Shown here one piece after another: positions 17,368 to 25,240 of a DNA stretch of 64,000 nt. The notes under the pieces were generated by a model. The model searched no databases. It saw only the letters and a program-made list of their open reading frames with translations, and was not told the DNA's origin. The first letter of the stretch is position 1, and each line of letters opens with the position of its first letter. Origin of the DNA: Salinirubellus salinus (GTDB lineage Archaea; Halobacteriota; Halobacteria; Halobacteriales; Haloarculaceae); NCBI RefSeq assembly GCF_025231485.1, contig NZ_CP104003.1, positions 4,045,960 through 4,109,959 on the forward strand, given 5' to 3'. Position numbers and translations under genes: made by a program.

Positions 17368-17782
17368 CTGTATCACCTGTAGGTACCGTTCGGACGGGTA
17401 AAACGTTTGTGCAGTATCCGTACAATCCACACGGACGTCCCTCGTGGGGGGCCCGACGGCGCCGAGCCAACGGACGGCGACACCGGTGCTGGGGCCGCGA
17501 GCGGTGGTCTCTCGACCGCTCGACCGGTCGCCACCGCGGTCACCCGTCCCCTGCACACCCGCGCCGGCACCACGGCACTGACGGCGACTCGGCGGGCGGC
17601 GAACCTGACGGCGACGCGACACCCTCCCGGTCCGTAGTTACCCATAACTTACGAGCAACCACCGGTAACCTACGGGGATATAGTATTGCACCCCGGACCC
17701 ACAACCGTTATTAGCGGGCACTGTTTACCCCTGACTGCGCAGAAATCCATGAATTGCACAAGACTCTACGAGGTGTCGACCG
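17368..17782. other. Divergent regulatory region of the sulfur island
   Basis: About 415 bases with no convincing gene. It contains a TATA-like TTTTACC for the regulator (minus strand, about 17398-17404), a variant motif GCAGTATC at 17411-17418, the shared motif AGTATTGC at 17682-17689 overlapping a TATA-like GGATATAG, and TGTTTACC near 17722-17729. An ATG at 17749 opens a 15-codon frame (MNCTRLYEVSTDVRD) that overlaps the start of the small membrane protein gene. Confidence 0.5.
17682..17689 (+). promoter_or_regulatory. Shared motif AGTATTGC before the TauE operon
   Basis: The same eight bases occur exactly in front of tusA (22924-22931) and, inverted, in front of the rhodanese-persulfide dioxygenase gene (26499-26506). 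Probable operator of the sulfur island. Confidence 0.5.
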
Positions 17783-17932
17783 ATGTTCGGGATTGAGAGT
17801 GCCTCCGGCCCGGAGGGTGCGGCCCTGATAATCGGGCTGGTACTCGTCGAGGCCCTCATCCTCTACGTCGGCTACGGCGCCCTGGAACGACTGCTCGGTC
17901 CGACCCTCACCCGCATCCTGCGGGGTGAGTAG
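17783..17932 (+). CDS. Small single-span membrane protein (DUF7512-like)
   Basis: A 49-residue protein with one hydrophobic helix (AALIIGLVLVEALILYVGYG, about residues 13-32) and a short basic C-terminus. GAGGTG lies 8 bases before the ATG at 17783. The next gene (TauE) starts 2 bases after its stop, so the two are certainly co-transcribed. I recall small proteins of this type beside TauE genes in other haloarchaea; the DUF number is from memory. It is likely an accessory subunit of the exporter. Confidence 0.75.
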   Translation: MFGIESASGPEGAALIIGLVLVEALILYVGYGALERLLGPTLTRILRGE

Positions 17933-17934
17933 TC

Positions 17935-18966
17935 GTGGAACTGTTCGGCGTCGCCGTCACACTCCTGCTCACGTTCGCCGGGTTCGGCGTCCTCATCGGG
18001 CTCCTCTTCGGCTTCTTCGGGATGGGCGGCTCGTTCCTCGTCACCCCCGCACTGCTGGTGATGGGCTACCAGACGGACGTGGCCGTCGCGTCCGGCCTCG
18101 CGTTCGTGTTCGGTACCAGCGTCATCGCCACCCTGAAACACCGTGACCTCGGGCAGGTCGACTACAAGCTCGGGGTGTTGATGATCGCCGGGACCACCGC
18201 CGGCATCGAGGTGGGGAAGATGGGCCTCCACTGGCTCCAGGACATCGGGCTCGCCGACACCGTCGTCAGCGTCGCGTACGTGGCGCTGCTGGGCGGCATC
18301 GGCGTGTTCATCACCTACACCGCGCTCAAGGGCGACGGCGGCGGTGGGGTGAGCCACGACGCCGACGGCGAGATCGACGCGGACGACATCCCCGACATCG
18401 CCAAGAAGATACAGAGCTACCGCGTCCCCCCGATGATGAAACTCCGCGGCGGCGTGCGCGTCTCGCTCTGGATGATCCTCGTCGTCGCGTTCCTGACGGG
18501 GCTGCTCTCGGGGTTCCTCGGCGTCGGTGGCGGGTTCATCCGCATGCCCGCGCTGTTCTACCTCATCGGCGTCCCCGTCCCCGTGGCGGTCGGGACCGAC
18601 CTGTTCGAGATCGTCTTCTCGGGCGGTATCGGGTCGTTCCTCTACGCCATCGACGGTGCGGTCGACCTCGCCATCGTGGCACCCCTGCTGGCCGGTAGTG
18701 CCGGCGGTGCCCGCCTCGGCGCGGCCGCCACCAGCCTCGTCGACGAGGACGACATCAAGGTCTACTTCGGCGTGATGCTGCTGCTGGGCGCCATCGCCGT
18801 CGCCGTCCGGAAGATCGGCGGCGTCATCGAGATGCCCGTCCTCGACACGGTCGCACTGGCCATCATCATCGGCGCGGCGCTGCTCGTCAGTGGCGCCGTC
18901 GTCGTCAGCTCCATCCGCGAACTCCGGACCGAGCGTGCAGACACCACGGTCCAGACCGCGGACTGA
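17935..18966 (+). CDS. TauE/SafE family sulfite exporter
   Basis: A 343-residue polytopic membrane protein with two homologous halves, each opening with a glycine-rich helix: GFFGMGGSFLVTPALL near residue 26 and GFLGVGGGFIRMPALF near residue 190. The halves are joined by a hydrophilic Asp-rich loop at about residues 128-165. TauE/SafE proteins export sulfite, sulfoacetate or related anions. In this neighbourhood the likely cargo is sulfite from persulfide oxidation. The start is a GTG at 17935, 2 bases after the small membrane protein. The C-terminal 20 residues are cytoplasmic. Confidence 0.9.
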   Translation: MELFGVAVTLLLTFAGFGVLIGLLFGFFGMGGSFLVTPALLVMGYQTDVAVASGLAFVFGTSVIATLKHRDLGQVDYKLGVLMIAGTTAGIEVGKMGLHWLQDIGLADTVVSVAYVALLGGIGVFITYTALKGDGGGGVSHDADGEIDADDIPDIAKKIQSYRVPPMMKLRGGVRVSLWMILVVAFLTGLLSGFLGVGGGFIRMPALFYLIGVPVPVAVGTDLFEIVFSGGIGSFLYAIDGAVDLAIVAPLLAGSAGGARLGAAATSLVDEDDIKVYFGVMLLLGAIAVAVRKIGGVIEMPVLDTVALAIIIGAALLVSGAVVVSSIRELRTERADTTVQTAD

Positions 18967-19270
18967 ACTGGACCTCGCCCTCCGGCGCCGTCGAGATTCT
19001 CGGCAGGTGATCGAGACGGCGTGCTGACGGCAGCGGACCTCTCTGCCGAACGGACGACATTCAGCGACACCGACGACGGCGGTCCACGATTCGAGGTCGT
19101 TCCACGCCGACAGCTCCACGAACACGGGCGGCGCTCCAGCGACGACGTTCTGGTCCCGTAGCGTCGGGAGCTTCGGCGCCAGGCACGGGAGCCCCGTCTC
19201 CAGCGTCTCGTCGTCGAACCGAGCTCGAAAGCGAGACGCTCCATCCGGTCGCGACCGACCCGGGTCGGAC
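18967..19270. other. Intergenic region with a possible decayed coding stretch
   Basis: 304 bases between convergent genes. On the minus strand about 19000-19230 translates without stops into protein-like sequence, including CLAPKLPTLRDQNVVAG and VFVELSAWNDLESWTAVVGV. Its amino-acid composition is better than random shadow frames, but it has no proper start and matches no family I recognise. It may be a gene remnant; otherwise the region holds nothing I can name. Confidence 0.25.
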
Positions 19271-20020
19271 TCAGATGAGCGTGACGACGAACGTGTACGC
19301 GACTGCTCCGGCGAAGAAGGAGCGGAACCGTCCACGTTCGGCCTCGGGGAGTTCCTCCTTGATGACGTTGAGGACGATGCCGCCGGAGACGAACGCGAAC
19401 AGCCCGGTGACGACGAGGGGTCGAGCGAGCGTGGCCAAGCCGACGGCTGCGCCGAGGAGGGTGGCACCCGCGAGCACCCACCGCCCCACCCGGTCGTACT
19501 GTGCCCCGAGGTGGCGGCGTATCCCGTGGTCGGTGATGCTGAAGTGCAGTCCCATCGCGACGGTGTACAGCAGGAGGTTGACGACGCCTGGTACCTCCTG
19601 GTGGAACAGGAGGTAGCCGATGAGCCCGCTGTAGAGGGCGAACACGGAGATGTACCCCCAGAACACGACCGGCGGTAACTCGGACTGTTCGCCCGTGTTC
19701 TGCGCGACGAGGGCCTCCAGCCCGTAGAACACGACGAACCCGGTGAGCGCGACACCGTAGATCGCCTCTTCGGTGAGCGAGCCCTCCGAGACCCGCGGGT
19801 CCTCGACCACGAAGTGGGCTATCTCCGGGAGGAGCAGGACGAACACGTACGCGACGGCCGCTCCACCGGCGGCCGACAGCGCCGACCGCCCCGCCCCCGT
19901 CTCGCTGTCGACTCCCTCGCCGACGAGGAGGTGGACCGCCGCCAGGCCGACGGCTGACAGGGAGGCCACGAGCGGGAGTGACTCGAACGGCATCGTCGGA
20001 GCCGATGTCGCGAGCAGCAT
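19271..20020 (-). CDS. Multi-pass membrane protein, ZIP-transporter-like
   Basis: Up to 249 residues (an in-frame ATG at 19993 gives 240) with about seven hydrophobic segments. The C-terminal GLFAFVSGGIVLNVIKEELPE resembles the metal-site helix of ZIP-type divalent metal transporters, and HFSITDHGIRRHLG carries histidines in a loop. There is no classic HxxxE pair, so substrate and assignment are uncertain. An imperfect palindrome (GATAGTAGTTGACACTATAC, 20046-20065) sits in its promoter region. It separates the TauE operon from the rest of the sulfur island and need not belong to it. Confidence 0.65.
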   Translation of the reverse strand: MLLATSAPTMPFESLPLVASLSAVGLAAVHLLVGEGVDSETGAGRSALSAAGGAAVAYVFVLLLPEIAHFVVEDPRVSEGSLTEEAIYGVALTGFVVFYGLEALVAQNTGEQSELPPVVFWGYISVFALYSGLIGYLLFHQEVPGVVNLLLYTVAMGLHFSITDHGIRRHLGAQYDRVGRWVLAGATLLGAAVGLATLARPLVVTGLFAFVSGGIVLNVIKEELPEAERGRFRSFFAGAVAYTFVVTLI

Positions 20021-20098
20021 CTCTGCGGGGGGAATCGTCGGTCAGGAGATAGTAGTTGACACTATACTCAGCCGAGCCCCACGCTGAGTGCCCGCTCG

Positions 20099-20947
20099 CT
20101 ACCCGAACTGACGCGGCGGGACGAGCAGGACGTTACAGCTCGCCCGGGCGGTCACCTTCTCCGAGGTGCTCCCCAGCAGGAGCCGTCTGATGCGGCTCCG
20201 CCCGCGCGACCCCATGAGGATGGACGTCGGGTCGAACTCGGCCTCGGCGGCCAGGATCTCCTCGACGGCCTCGCCCTCGCGGACGACCGTCCGCGTCTCG
20301 ATGCCCATCCCCTCGAGGCGGTCGGCCAGTTCGGCCAGCCGCGCCTCGGCGTCCTCGACCACGTCCGGTTCGCTCCGTCGTTCCGGCGGGGTGACGTGCA
20401 GGAGGGTCGCCTCCTGCGTCGCCTCCTGCAGGTACCGGAACTGCTCGAACGCCCGCTCGGCGTTCTCCGAGAAGTCCGTGGCGTAGAGCACGCGCTGGAA
20501 CAGGTGTTCGTTGGCGATCTCGTGCTCGTCCTCCGTCTCGACGATGCGCTGGACGAGCAGCGGCCGGACGGCGGTCCGCGCCACGTCGCGGGCCGTCCCC
20601 CCGATGAACCGCTCACGGAGCGGGCTCTTCCCGCGCGACCCGACGATGATGAGGTCCGCGCCGACCTGTTCGGCCAGGCCGTTGATGCGCCGGTGGGGCG
20701 TCCCCCGGACGACGTGTGTCTCGACGTCGAACCCCTCCTCCCTGAGGAGGTCCGCCTGCCGCTCGAGTCCGCGGCGGGTCTGCCTCCCGACGTCGCTCCC
20801 CGGCATCCCGGTGGTGACGTTGGGACTGGTGACGTTGAGCAGGTGCACTTCGGTGATGCCGTACCGGCCCAGACACTCGAGACAGATGCGGGACTCGAGG
20901 GCCGTCTCGATGGCGTCGGACAGGTCGGTCGCGAATACGGCTCGCAT
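20099..20947 (-). CDS. Tandem universal stress protein
   Basis: A 282-residue cytoplasmic protein with two UspA domains (about 1-140 and 150-282). Domain 2 has a complete ATP-binding loop GSRGRSRIRRLLLGS (G-x2-G-x9-G-S). Domain 1 has GSRGKSPLRERFIGGT with Gly in place of the final Ser. RAVFATDLSDAIETAL at the N-terminus has the usual USP start. The ATG at 20947 is set by a TATA-like CTATAG centred 27 bases upstream. A CCAATACT copy of the island motif lies at 20992-20999, so it may be co-regulated with the sulfur genes. Confidence 0.88.
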   Translation of the reverse strand: MRAVFATDLSDAIETALESRICLECLGRYGITEVHLLNVTSPNVTTGMPGSDVGRQTRRGLERQADLLREEGFDVETHVVRGTPHRRINGLAEQVGADLIIVGSRGKSPLRERFIGGTARDVARTAVRPLLVQRIVETEDEHEIANEHLFQRVLYATDFSENAERAFEQFRYLQEATQEATLLHVTPPERRSEPDVVEDAEARLAELADRLEGMGIETRTVVREGEAVEEILAAEAEFDPTSILMGSRGRSRIRRLLLGSTSEKVTARASCNVLLVPPRQFG

Positions 20948-20970
20948 GCTCGAGTGGTCGTGACCGACGG

Positions 20971-20976
20971 CTATAG
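20971..20976 (-). promoter_or_regulatory. TATA box for the tandem USP gene
   Basis: CTATAG (palindromic) centred about 27 bases before the ATG at 20947; the motif CCAATACT lies 16 bases further upstream. Confidence 0.45.
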
Positions 20977-21050
20977 TAGTGTTGGTTGTTCCCAATACTC
21001 TGGGGGTAGCCGTGGGCAGCTCGCGGCGCCGATTCGGCGCCGCGGGCCGC

Positions 21051-21512
21051 TCACTCCGCGTCCGGGTCTGCCGCGCCGATGCCGCGTGCCAGCGCGACGA
21101 GGTAGCTCAGCCCGCGCCGGACCTCCGGGTCGCGCAGCGACTTCAGCAACGCCATCGCCGACGCCGACTCGGGGTCGGCTCGCTGGGCGTTCCCGACGCC
21201 TTCGAGCAACCGCGCGAGGCCGTCGCGGGTGTCCGGGTCGCCGGCGGTGTCGGCCAGTTCACCGACGTTCGACCCCATCCGGGCGAGCGAGACGACCATC
21301 TCGTCGGTCATCGCGTCCTGCCCGAGCGCGACCACGTCCAGCAGTTCGTTGACCGAGTCCAGTCGCTCGACGAACGCCGCGACGGCCTCGGGGTTCTCCT
21401 CGATGGCCGCGACGAGACGTTCGTCCGCGAGCGCCTCGGTCGGCTCCGGCGTCTCGGTGGTCTCCTCCGGTCGTTCGGTCTCCATCGCCTCGTTGGTGCT
21501 TCCGTCTGTCAT
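21051..21512 (-). CDS. DUF1641 domain protein
   Basis: A 153-residue acidic cytoplasmic protein with a low-complexity Glu/Thr N-terminus (1-30), followed by the DUF1641 helical domain (VERLDSVNELLDVVALGQDA, then LKSLRDPEVRRGLSYLVALA). In many bacteria and archaea DUF1641 proteins are encoded next to sulfide:quinone-oxidoreductase-like or FdhD/formate genes and probably help assemble or anchor them. Here the ATG is 1 base past the stop of the SQR-like gene, so the two are translated together. Confidence 0.85.
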   Translation of the reverse strand: MTDGSTNEAMETERPEETTETPEPTEALADERLVAAIEENPEAVAAFVERLDSVNELLDVVALGQDAMTDEMVVSLARMGSNVGELADTAGDPDTRDGLARLLEGVGNAQRADPESASAMALLKSLRDPEVRRGLSYLVALARGIGAADPDAE

Positions 21513-21513
21513 C

Positions 21514-22658
21514 TCAGATCAACCCCCGTGCCGTCAGCCAGTACGACTCGTTGTACGCCAGTTTCGCCCAGTGAAGCGACTTCGACGGCGGCTTCGGCGC
21601 CGGCGGGTTGGTGTAGTCGAACTCCACGTAGGAGGCCGAGTCCATCCCCGTCTCGACGAAGCAGACCGTCTTGCCGTCGTAGGTGGCCGTCGCCGGCCGG
21701 TCGTGGACGGCGCTCGCGACGCGCTGGGCCACGACGCCGGCCTCGTAGTGCGCGACGCTCCCCGCCTTCGGGACGCCCGTGTTCGCCGTGTCGCCGAGCG
21801 CGTAGACGTCCTCGGCGTTCGTCGCCGCCAGCGTCTCCTTGTCGACGTCGACCCAGCCACGGTTGCCGAGTCCCGCCGCCTCGATCACCTCGCTCCCCCG
21901 GTGGGGCGGGATGGCGACGAGCAGGTCGTAGTCGAGTTCCGTCCCCTCCATCGTCTCGAGCACCTTCGCATCCGGGTCGACCGTCTCCGGGTTGCAGAAC
22001 GTCTCGACGTTGATGCCACGCTCCTCCATCAGCGAGTGTGCCCACTCGGCGATGTGGGGGTTCCCGTGGACCCGCTGGATGGGGTAGGTGTAGGTTATCT
22101 CCACGTCCTCGCGCAGGCCGCGCTTCCGGAACCAGTCGTCGGCCATGAAGACGAACTCGAGCGGCGCCGCGGGACACATGTGCGGCGACCCGATGACCGA
22201 GAGCACGAGGTGCCCCTCGGTGAACGAGAGCAGCTCCTCCTGCAGCGCGAGGGCGCCCTCCTCGCTGTAGAAGTCGTGGCCCCCTCGACGAGGCCGGGGA
22301 CCTCCTCGCGGTCGAGTCGCGACCCGGTCGCCAGCACGAGGTGGTCGTACCGGCGCGGGCCGTTCCCGTCGCGGTAGACGAGGCGCTTCTCGTCGGTGTC
22401 GATCTCGGTCACCCGGTCCTCGACGAGGTGGACCCGTCGGTCGAGCAGTTCGCGGAGCGGCCGCCGGCCGTCCGACGGCTCGCGGAGCCCGAACGGGACG
22501 TAGAGCCACACGGGTTTGTAGACGTGGTCGGGGCCGTCGTTGACGACGGTCACCCGTACCTCGCCCGCGTCGATCTCGGGGCCCAGTCGCTCGGCCAGGT
22601 CGTTGGCCAGGACGGCCCCGCCGGTGCCACCGCCCACGACGACGATCTCCTCGGTCAT
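21514..22658 (-). pseudogene. SQR-like NAD(P)/FAD-dependent oxidoreductase, frameshifted as sequenced
   Basis: Sulfide:quinone-oxidoreductase-like flavoprotein of about 381 residues once repaired. The N-terminus has the FAD fold VVVGGGTGGAVLANDLAE. A middle SPHMCPAAPLEFVF carries the family's conserved Cys, and LGDTANTGVPKAGSVA is the second FAD motif. The frame breaks at a five-C run (22280-22284 on the plus strand): adding one G on the coding strand joins VPGLVEGG to HDFYSEEGAL exactly. It overlaps tusA upstream (ATGA) and DUF1641 follows. It probably oxidises sulfide or persulfide with quinone as acceptor. It is very likely intact in the organism. Confidence 0.85.
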
Positions 22659-22891
22659 GACTTTCGCACCAGTATCCGGTAGTGGGTCCCCTCGTCGTCG
22701 GTGGCCACTACCTCGTTGCCCGACTCGGCGGCCCACTCGGGCACGTCGGTCAGCGACTGTTCCTCGTCGGTCAGGAGCGCGACGACCGCCCCGGTCTCCG
22801 CCTCACGGAACGCACCGATGAGTTCCATGAGCGGCCCGGGGCAGGCCGCACCCCGCGCGTCGACTGTCGTATCCGCTTCTGTCGTGGCCAT
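22655..22891 (-). CDS. tusA: TusA-family sulfur carrier
   Basis: A 78-residue sulfurtransferase carrier. The catalytic cysteine is in DARGAACPGPLMEL (CPxP motif). Such proteins receive a persulfide sulfur from rhodanese or SQR partners and pass it on. The ATG at 22891 is preferred over upstream in-frame codons because of the promoter just ahead (CAATACTATCC, minus strand). Its stop overlaps the SQR start (ATGA), and it is the first gene of a tusA-SQR-DUF1641 operon. Confidence 0.92.
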   Translation of the reverse strand: MATTEADTTVDARGAACPGPLMELIGAFREAETGAVVALLTDEEQSLTDVPEWAAESGNEVVATDDEGTHYRILVRKS

Positions 22892-22919
22892 CTTCACATC
22901 CGAACATCCGCTCCACGGA

Positions 22920-22931
22920 GGATAGTATTGC
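22920..22931 (-). promoter_or_regulatory. Promoter with shared motif before tusA
   Basis: On the minus strand GCAATACTATCC covers 22931-22920. GCAATACT (22924-22931) is the island motif and overlaps the TATA-like element 29-40 bases before the tusA ATG. A bound protein there would block TBP. Confidence 0.5.
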
Positions 22932-23008
22932 GCGCTAATTCCAAGATACTGGGAACTGAGTCGACCCGTCGGTTCCGGGACGTAAGCGCGGCGACTCACC
23001 GTGACGGC

Positions 23009-24244
23009 TCAGGCCGTCGCCGTCGCCCAGACCGCCGGGAGCCGCGTGTAGACCTCGGCGTTCCCGACGAGTGCGCGGAGCGTGGTGTACTCGTCGACGG
23101 CGTGGACGGTGTCGGTGCCCAGCGCGAACTCGACGGTCGGGACGCCGGCCTCGCGGAACTTCTTGGCGTCGCCGCCGCCGGTGGCGCTGCGACGGTAGAC
23201 GCGACCCTCGGTGACGGCCTCGGCCGTCGAGGCGACGCTCTCGACCAGCGGGCTGTCGAGCGGTTCGTAGGTACCGACGGACCAGCTCGCGTCCTCGATG
23301 GCGACGTGCGGGTACTCACGCAGACACTCGCGGATGTCGGCGAGCACCGTCGGCGTCTCGACGCCCGCGTTCAGGCGGACGTCGAGCCGTGCGGTGGCCG
23401 CCGCCGGCACCGTGTTGACGCTCTCGCCGCCCTCGATGGTCCCGAGGTTGACCGTCGGGGACGAGAACAGCTCGCGCGCGGCGTCGGCCCCCATCGTCGG
23501 CCCGTAGTACGCGACGCTCTCCTCGACGATGGGTGCCATCGCCTCGGGACCAGGGAGGGGACGTGCCGGCAGGCGCTCGCGGATGGCCGAGACGGCCGCC
23601 CAGAGCCGGTCGATGGCGTTCGCACCCAGCATCGGCCGCGACCCGTGGGCCGCCTCGCCCTCGGCACGGAGCGTGAGCCAGATGCTCCCCCGGTCGGCGA
23701 CGGTGACGGAGTGGTTCCCGCCGCTACAGGTCGTCTCCCCGACGACGCAGGCGTCGGCGTCGACGGCGCCCTGGTCGAGTATCGCCCGGACGCCCGCCGA
23801 CCCGCCCGTCTCCTCGTCGCTCACGAACGCGAACGTGAGGTCGACGGGCGGGTCGGCGTCGGCCGCGACGAACGTCTCGGCGGTGTGGAGCATCGCGGCC
23901 AGCGGCCCCTTCATGTCCGTCGCGCCCCGGCCGTAGACGCGGTCACCGTCGCGTTCGCCGAGCGGGTCGTGTGTCCACTCGGCGGCGTCGAACGGCACCG
24001 TATCGAGGTGCCCGTTGTAGAGCAGGGTCCGGTCGGCCTCGCCCGGGACGGTGGCGAGGACGTTCGGCTTGGCCGGGTCGACCGCGACACGGTCGGTGTC
24101 GAGGCCGAGGTCGGCGAGGAACGACTCCACGTGGTCGGCGAGCGCGCGCACGTCTCCCGGCGGGTTCTGCGTGTCGACGGCGAGCAGGTCGAGCGCGAGG
24201 TCGGCGACCCGTTCGGCCGAGAGTCGGTCGGTGGGTGGCTCCAT
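23009..24244 (-). CDS. M20 family peptidase/deacetylase (ArgE/DapE/CPG2 type)
   Basis: A 411-residue zinc-dependent amidohydrolase. Metal and catalytic landmarks are YNGHLDTVPF (His, catalytic Asp), YGRGATDMKGP (metal Asp), FVSDEETGG (catalytic Glu plus metal Glu) and the C-terminal HAVDEYTTL. A dimerisation domain spans about 180-290. It removes an acyl group or hydrolyses a peptide; which one cannot be read from sequence. It sits between the tusA and yeeE operons on the same strand but has no known link to sulfur. Confidence 0.88.
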   Translation of the reverse strand: MEPPTDRLSAERVADLALDLLAVDTQNPPGDVRALADHVESFLADLGLDTDRVAVDPAKPNVLATVPGEADRTLLYNGHLDTVPFDAAEWTHDPLGERDGDRVYGRGATDMKGPLAAMLHTAETFVAADADPPVDLTFAFVSDEETGGSAGVRAILDQGAVDADACVVGETTCSGGNHSVTVADRGSIWLTLRAEGEAAHGSRPMLGANAIDRLWAAVSAIRERLPARPLPGPEAMAPIVEESVAYYGPTMGADAARELFSSPTVNLGTIEGGESVNTVPAAATARLDVRLNAGVETPTVLADIRECLREYPHVAIEDASWSVGTYEPLDSPLVESVASTAEAVTEGRVYRRSATGGGDAKKFREAGVPTVEFALGTDTVHAVDEYTTLRALVGNAEVYTRLPAVWATATA

Positions 24245-24310
24245 CGTCGTGGTGTCAGGTGGACCGCGAGAGACGTAGGTCTACGTGTCGGTACCGGCGT
24301 GGGCCGGCGA

Positions 24311-24764
24311 TCAGTCGTCGCTCGGGACCGCGTCCGCGTCGGTGCTCCGCTGGCTGCGCCAGATGCCCTGGGCGTACGCGCCGATGAACATCCCGGCGAT
24401 GGCGTACAGGATGGGCCAGTTGCCCACCCCCAGACTGGCGTAGGCCGCGCCGGGACAGATGCCGGCGAGTCCCCAGCCGACGCCGAAGACGACGCCGCCG
24501 ACGAGGACGTTCCGGTCGAACGACTTCAGGCGCCGTTCGTAGGGTCGGCCCGTCAGGGGGGCGCCGTCCCGGAGCCGCGGGAGCACCCAGAACCCCAGGC
24601 CGGCGACGATAGAGCCGCCGAACATCACGAACAGCAGCCCCAGGTCCTCGAACAGGAGGAAGTCGATGACGACCTCCGGGCGCGCCATGTGGCTGTACCC
24701 CAGCCCGAAGCCGAAGATCAGCCCGCCGACGACCACGAGCGGGGCGAACAGGGTGGCGCTTCAC
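24311..24764 (-). pseudogene. YeeE/YedE family transporter half 2, frameshifted near its start
   Basis: C-terminal half of a split YeeE/YedE (thiosulfate transporter TsuA-like) protein: GGLIFGFGLGYSHMARPEVV, then GVGWGLAGICPGAAYASLG with the conserved Cys. The expected start is the GTG at 24764, overlapping the stop of half 1 (GTGA) and reading VKRHP. The frame then breaks in a short C run at about 24751-24753; adding two C (or removing one) yields RHPLFAPLVVVGGL. Without repair the first in-frame start is the GTG at 24736, which lacks the first helix residues. It probably imports thiosulfate with half 1. Confidence 0.78.
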
Positions 24765-25234
24765 AGGCCACCTCCGAGCGCGGCGATCACGTTCGCCGTG
24801 ACGATCGCCACCAGGACGAAGGTCGCGACGCCGATCAGCGAGGTCCGAGAGGCGCTCCCGACCCCGCAGATTCCGTGGCCGGAGGTACACCCCTTGCCGA
24901 TGCGGGTGCCGACGCCGACGAAGATGCCGCCGACGAACAGCCGCCACGGCTCGACCCCGGTCGTCCAGGCACCGCCCTGGAACAGGACGGCGTAGACGGC
25001 CGCCCCGAGGACGATGCTGACGGTGAACAGCACGCGCCAGTCACGCGACGGGCGGTACTGCTGGAACCGCGAGGCGTCCGAGACGTACGAGAGGGTCGAC
25101 TCGAGGAACGTGCTCGCGCCGGCGGCGATACCGGTGCCGGCGTAGACGACCAGCGTCCCCAGGCCGACCAGCAACCCTCCGACGGCGTAGCGCTCTACCC
25201 CGTTTGGGAAGAAGCCGGCGAGTCCTTCGAGCAT
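24761..25234 (-). CDS. YeeE/YedE family transporter half 1
   Basis: A 157-residue membrane protein with four to five helices, carrying the diagnostic RIGKGCTSGHGICGVG (two cysteines) of YeeE/YedE sulfur-compound channels. Bacterial TsuA is one longer chain; in haloarchaea it is commonly two adjacent genes, as here. It follows the rhodanese-persulfide dioxygenase gene by 6 bases and overlaps half 2, which indicates one operon that brings in reduced sulfur and oxidises it. Confidence 0.88.
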   Translation of the reverse strand: MLEGLAGFFPNGVERYAVGGLLVGLGTLVVYAGTGIAAGASTFLESTLSYVSDASRFQQYRPSRDWRVLFTVSIVLGAAVYAVLFQGGAWTTGVEPWRLFVGGIFVGVGTRIGKGCTSGHGICGVGSASRTSLIGVATFVLVAIVTANVIAALGGGL

Positions 25235-25240
25235 CGGGGC

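Noticed and set aside
17409-17714. Short plus-strand ORFs in the divergent sulfur promoter region
   Set aside because: They have shadow-like composition and would occupy the promoter and motif sites; no start signal was seen.
24311-25234. One YeeE/YedE gene split by a nonsense mutation
   Set aside because: The two halves are commonly separate genes in haloarchaea, and the stop/start overlap (GTGA at 24761-24764) is a normal operon junction; only the later shift near 24752 looks abnormal.
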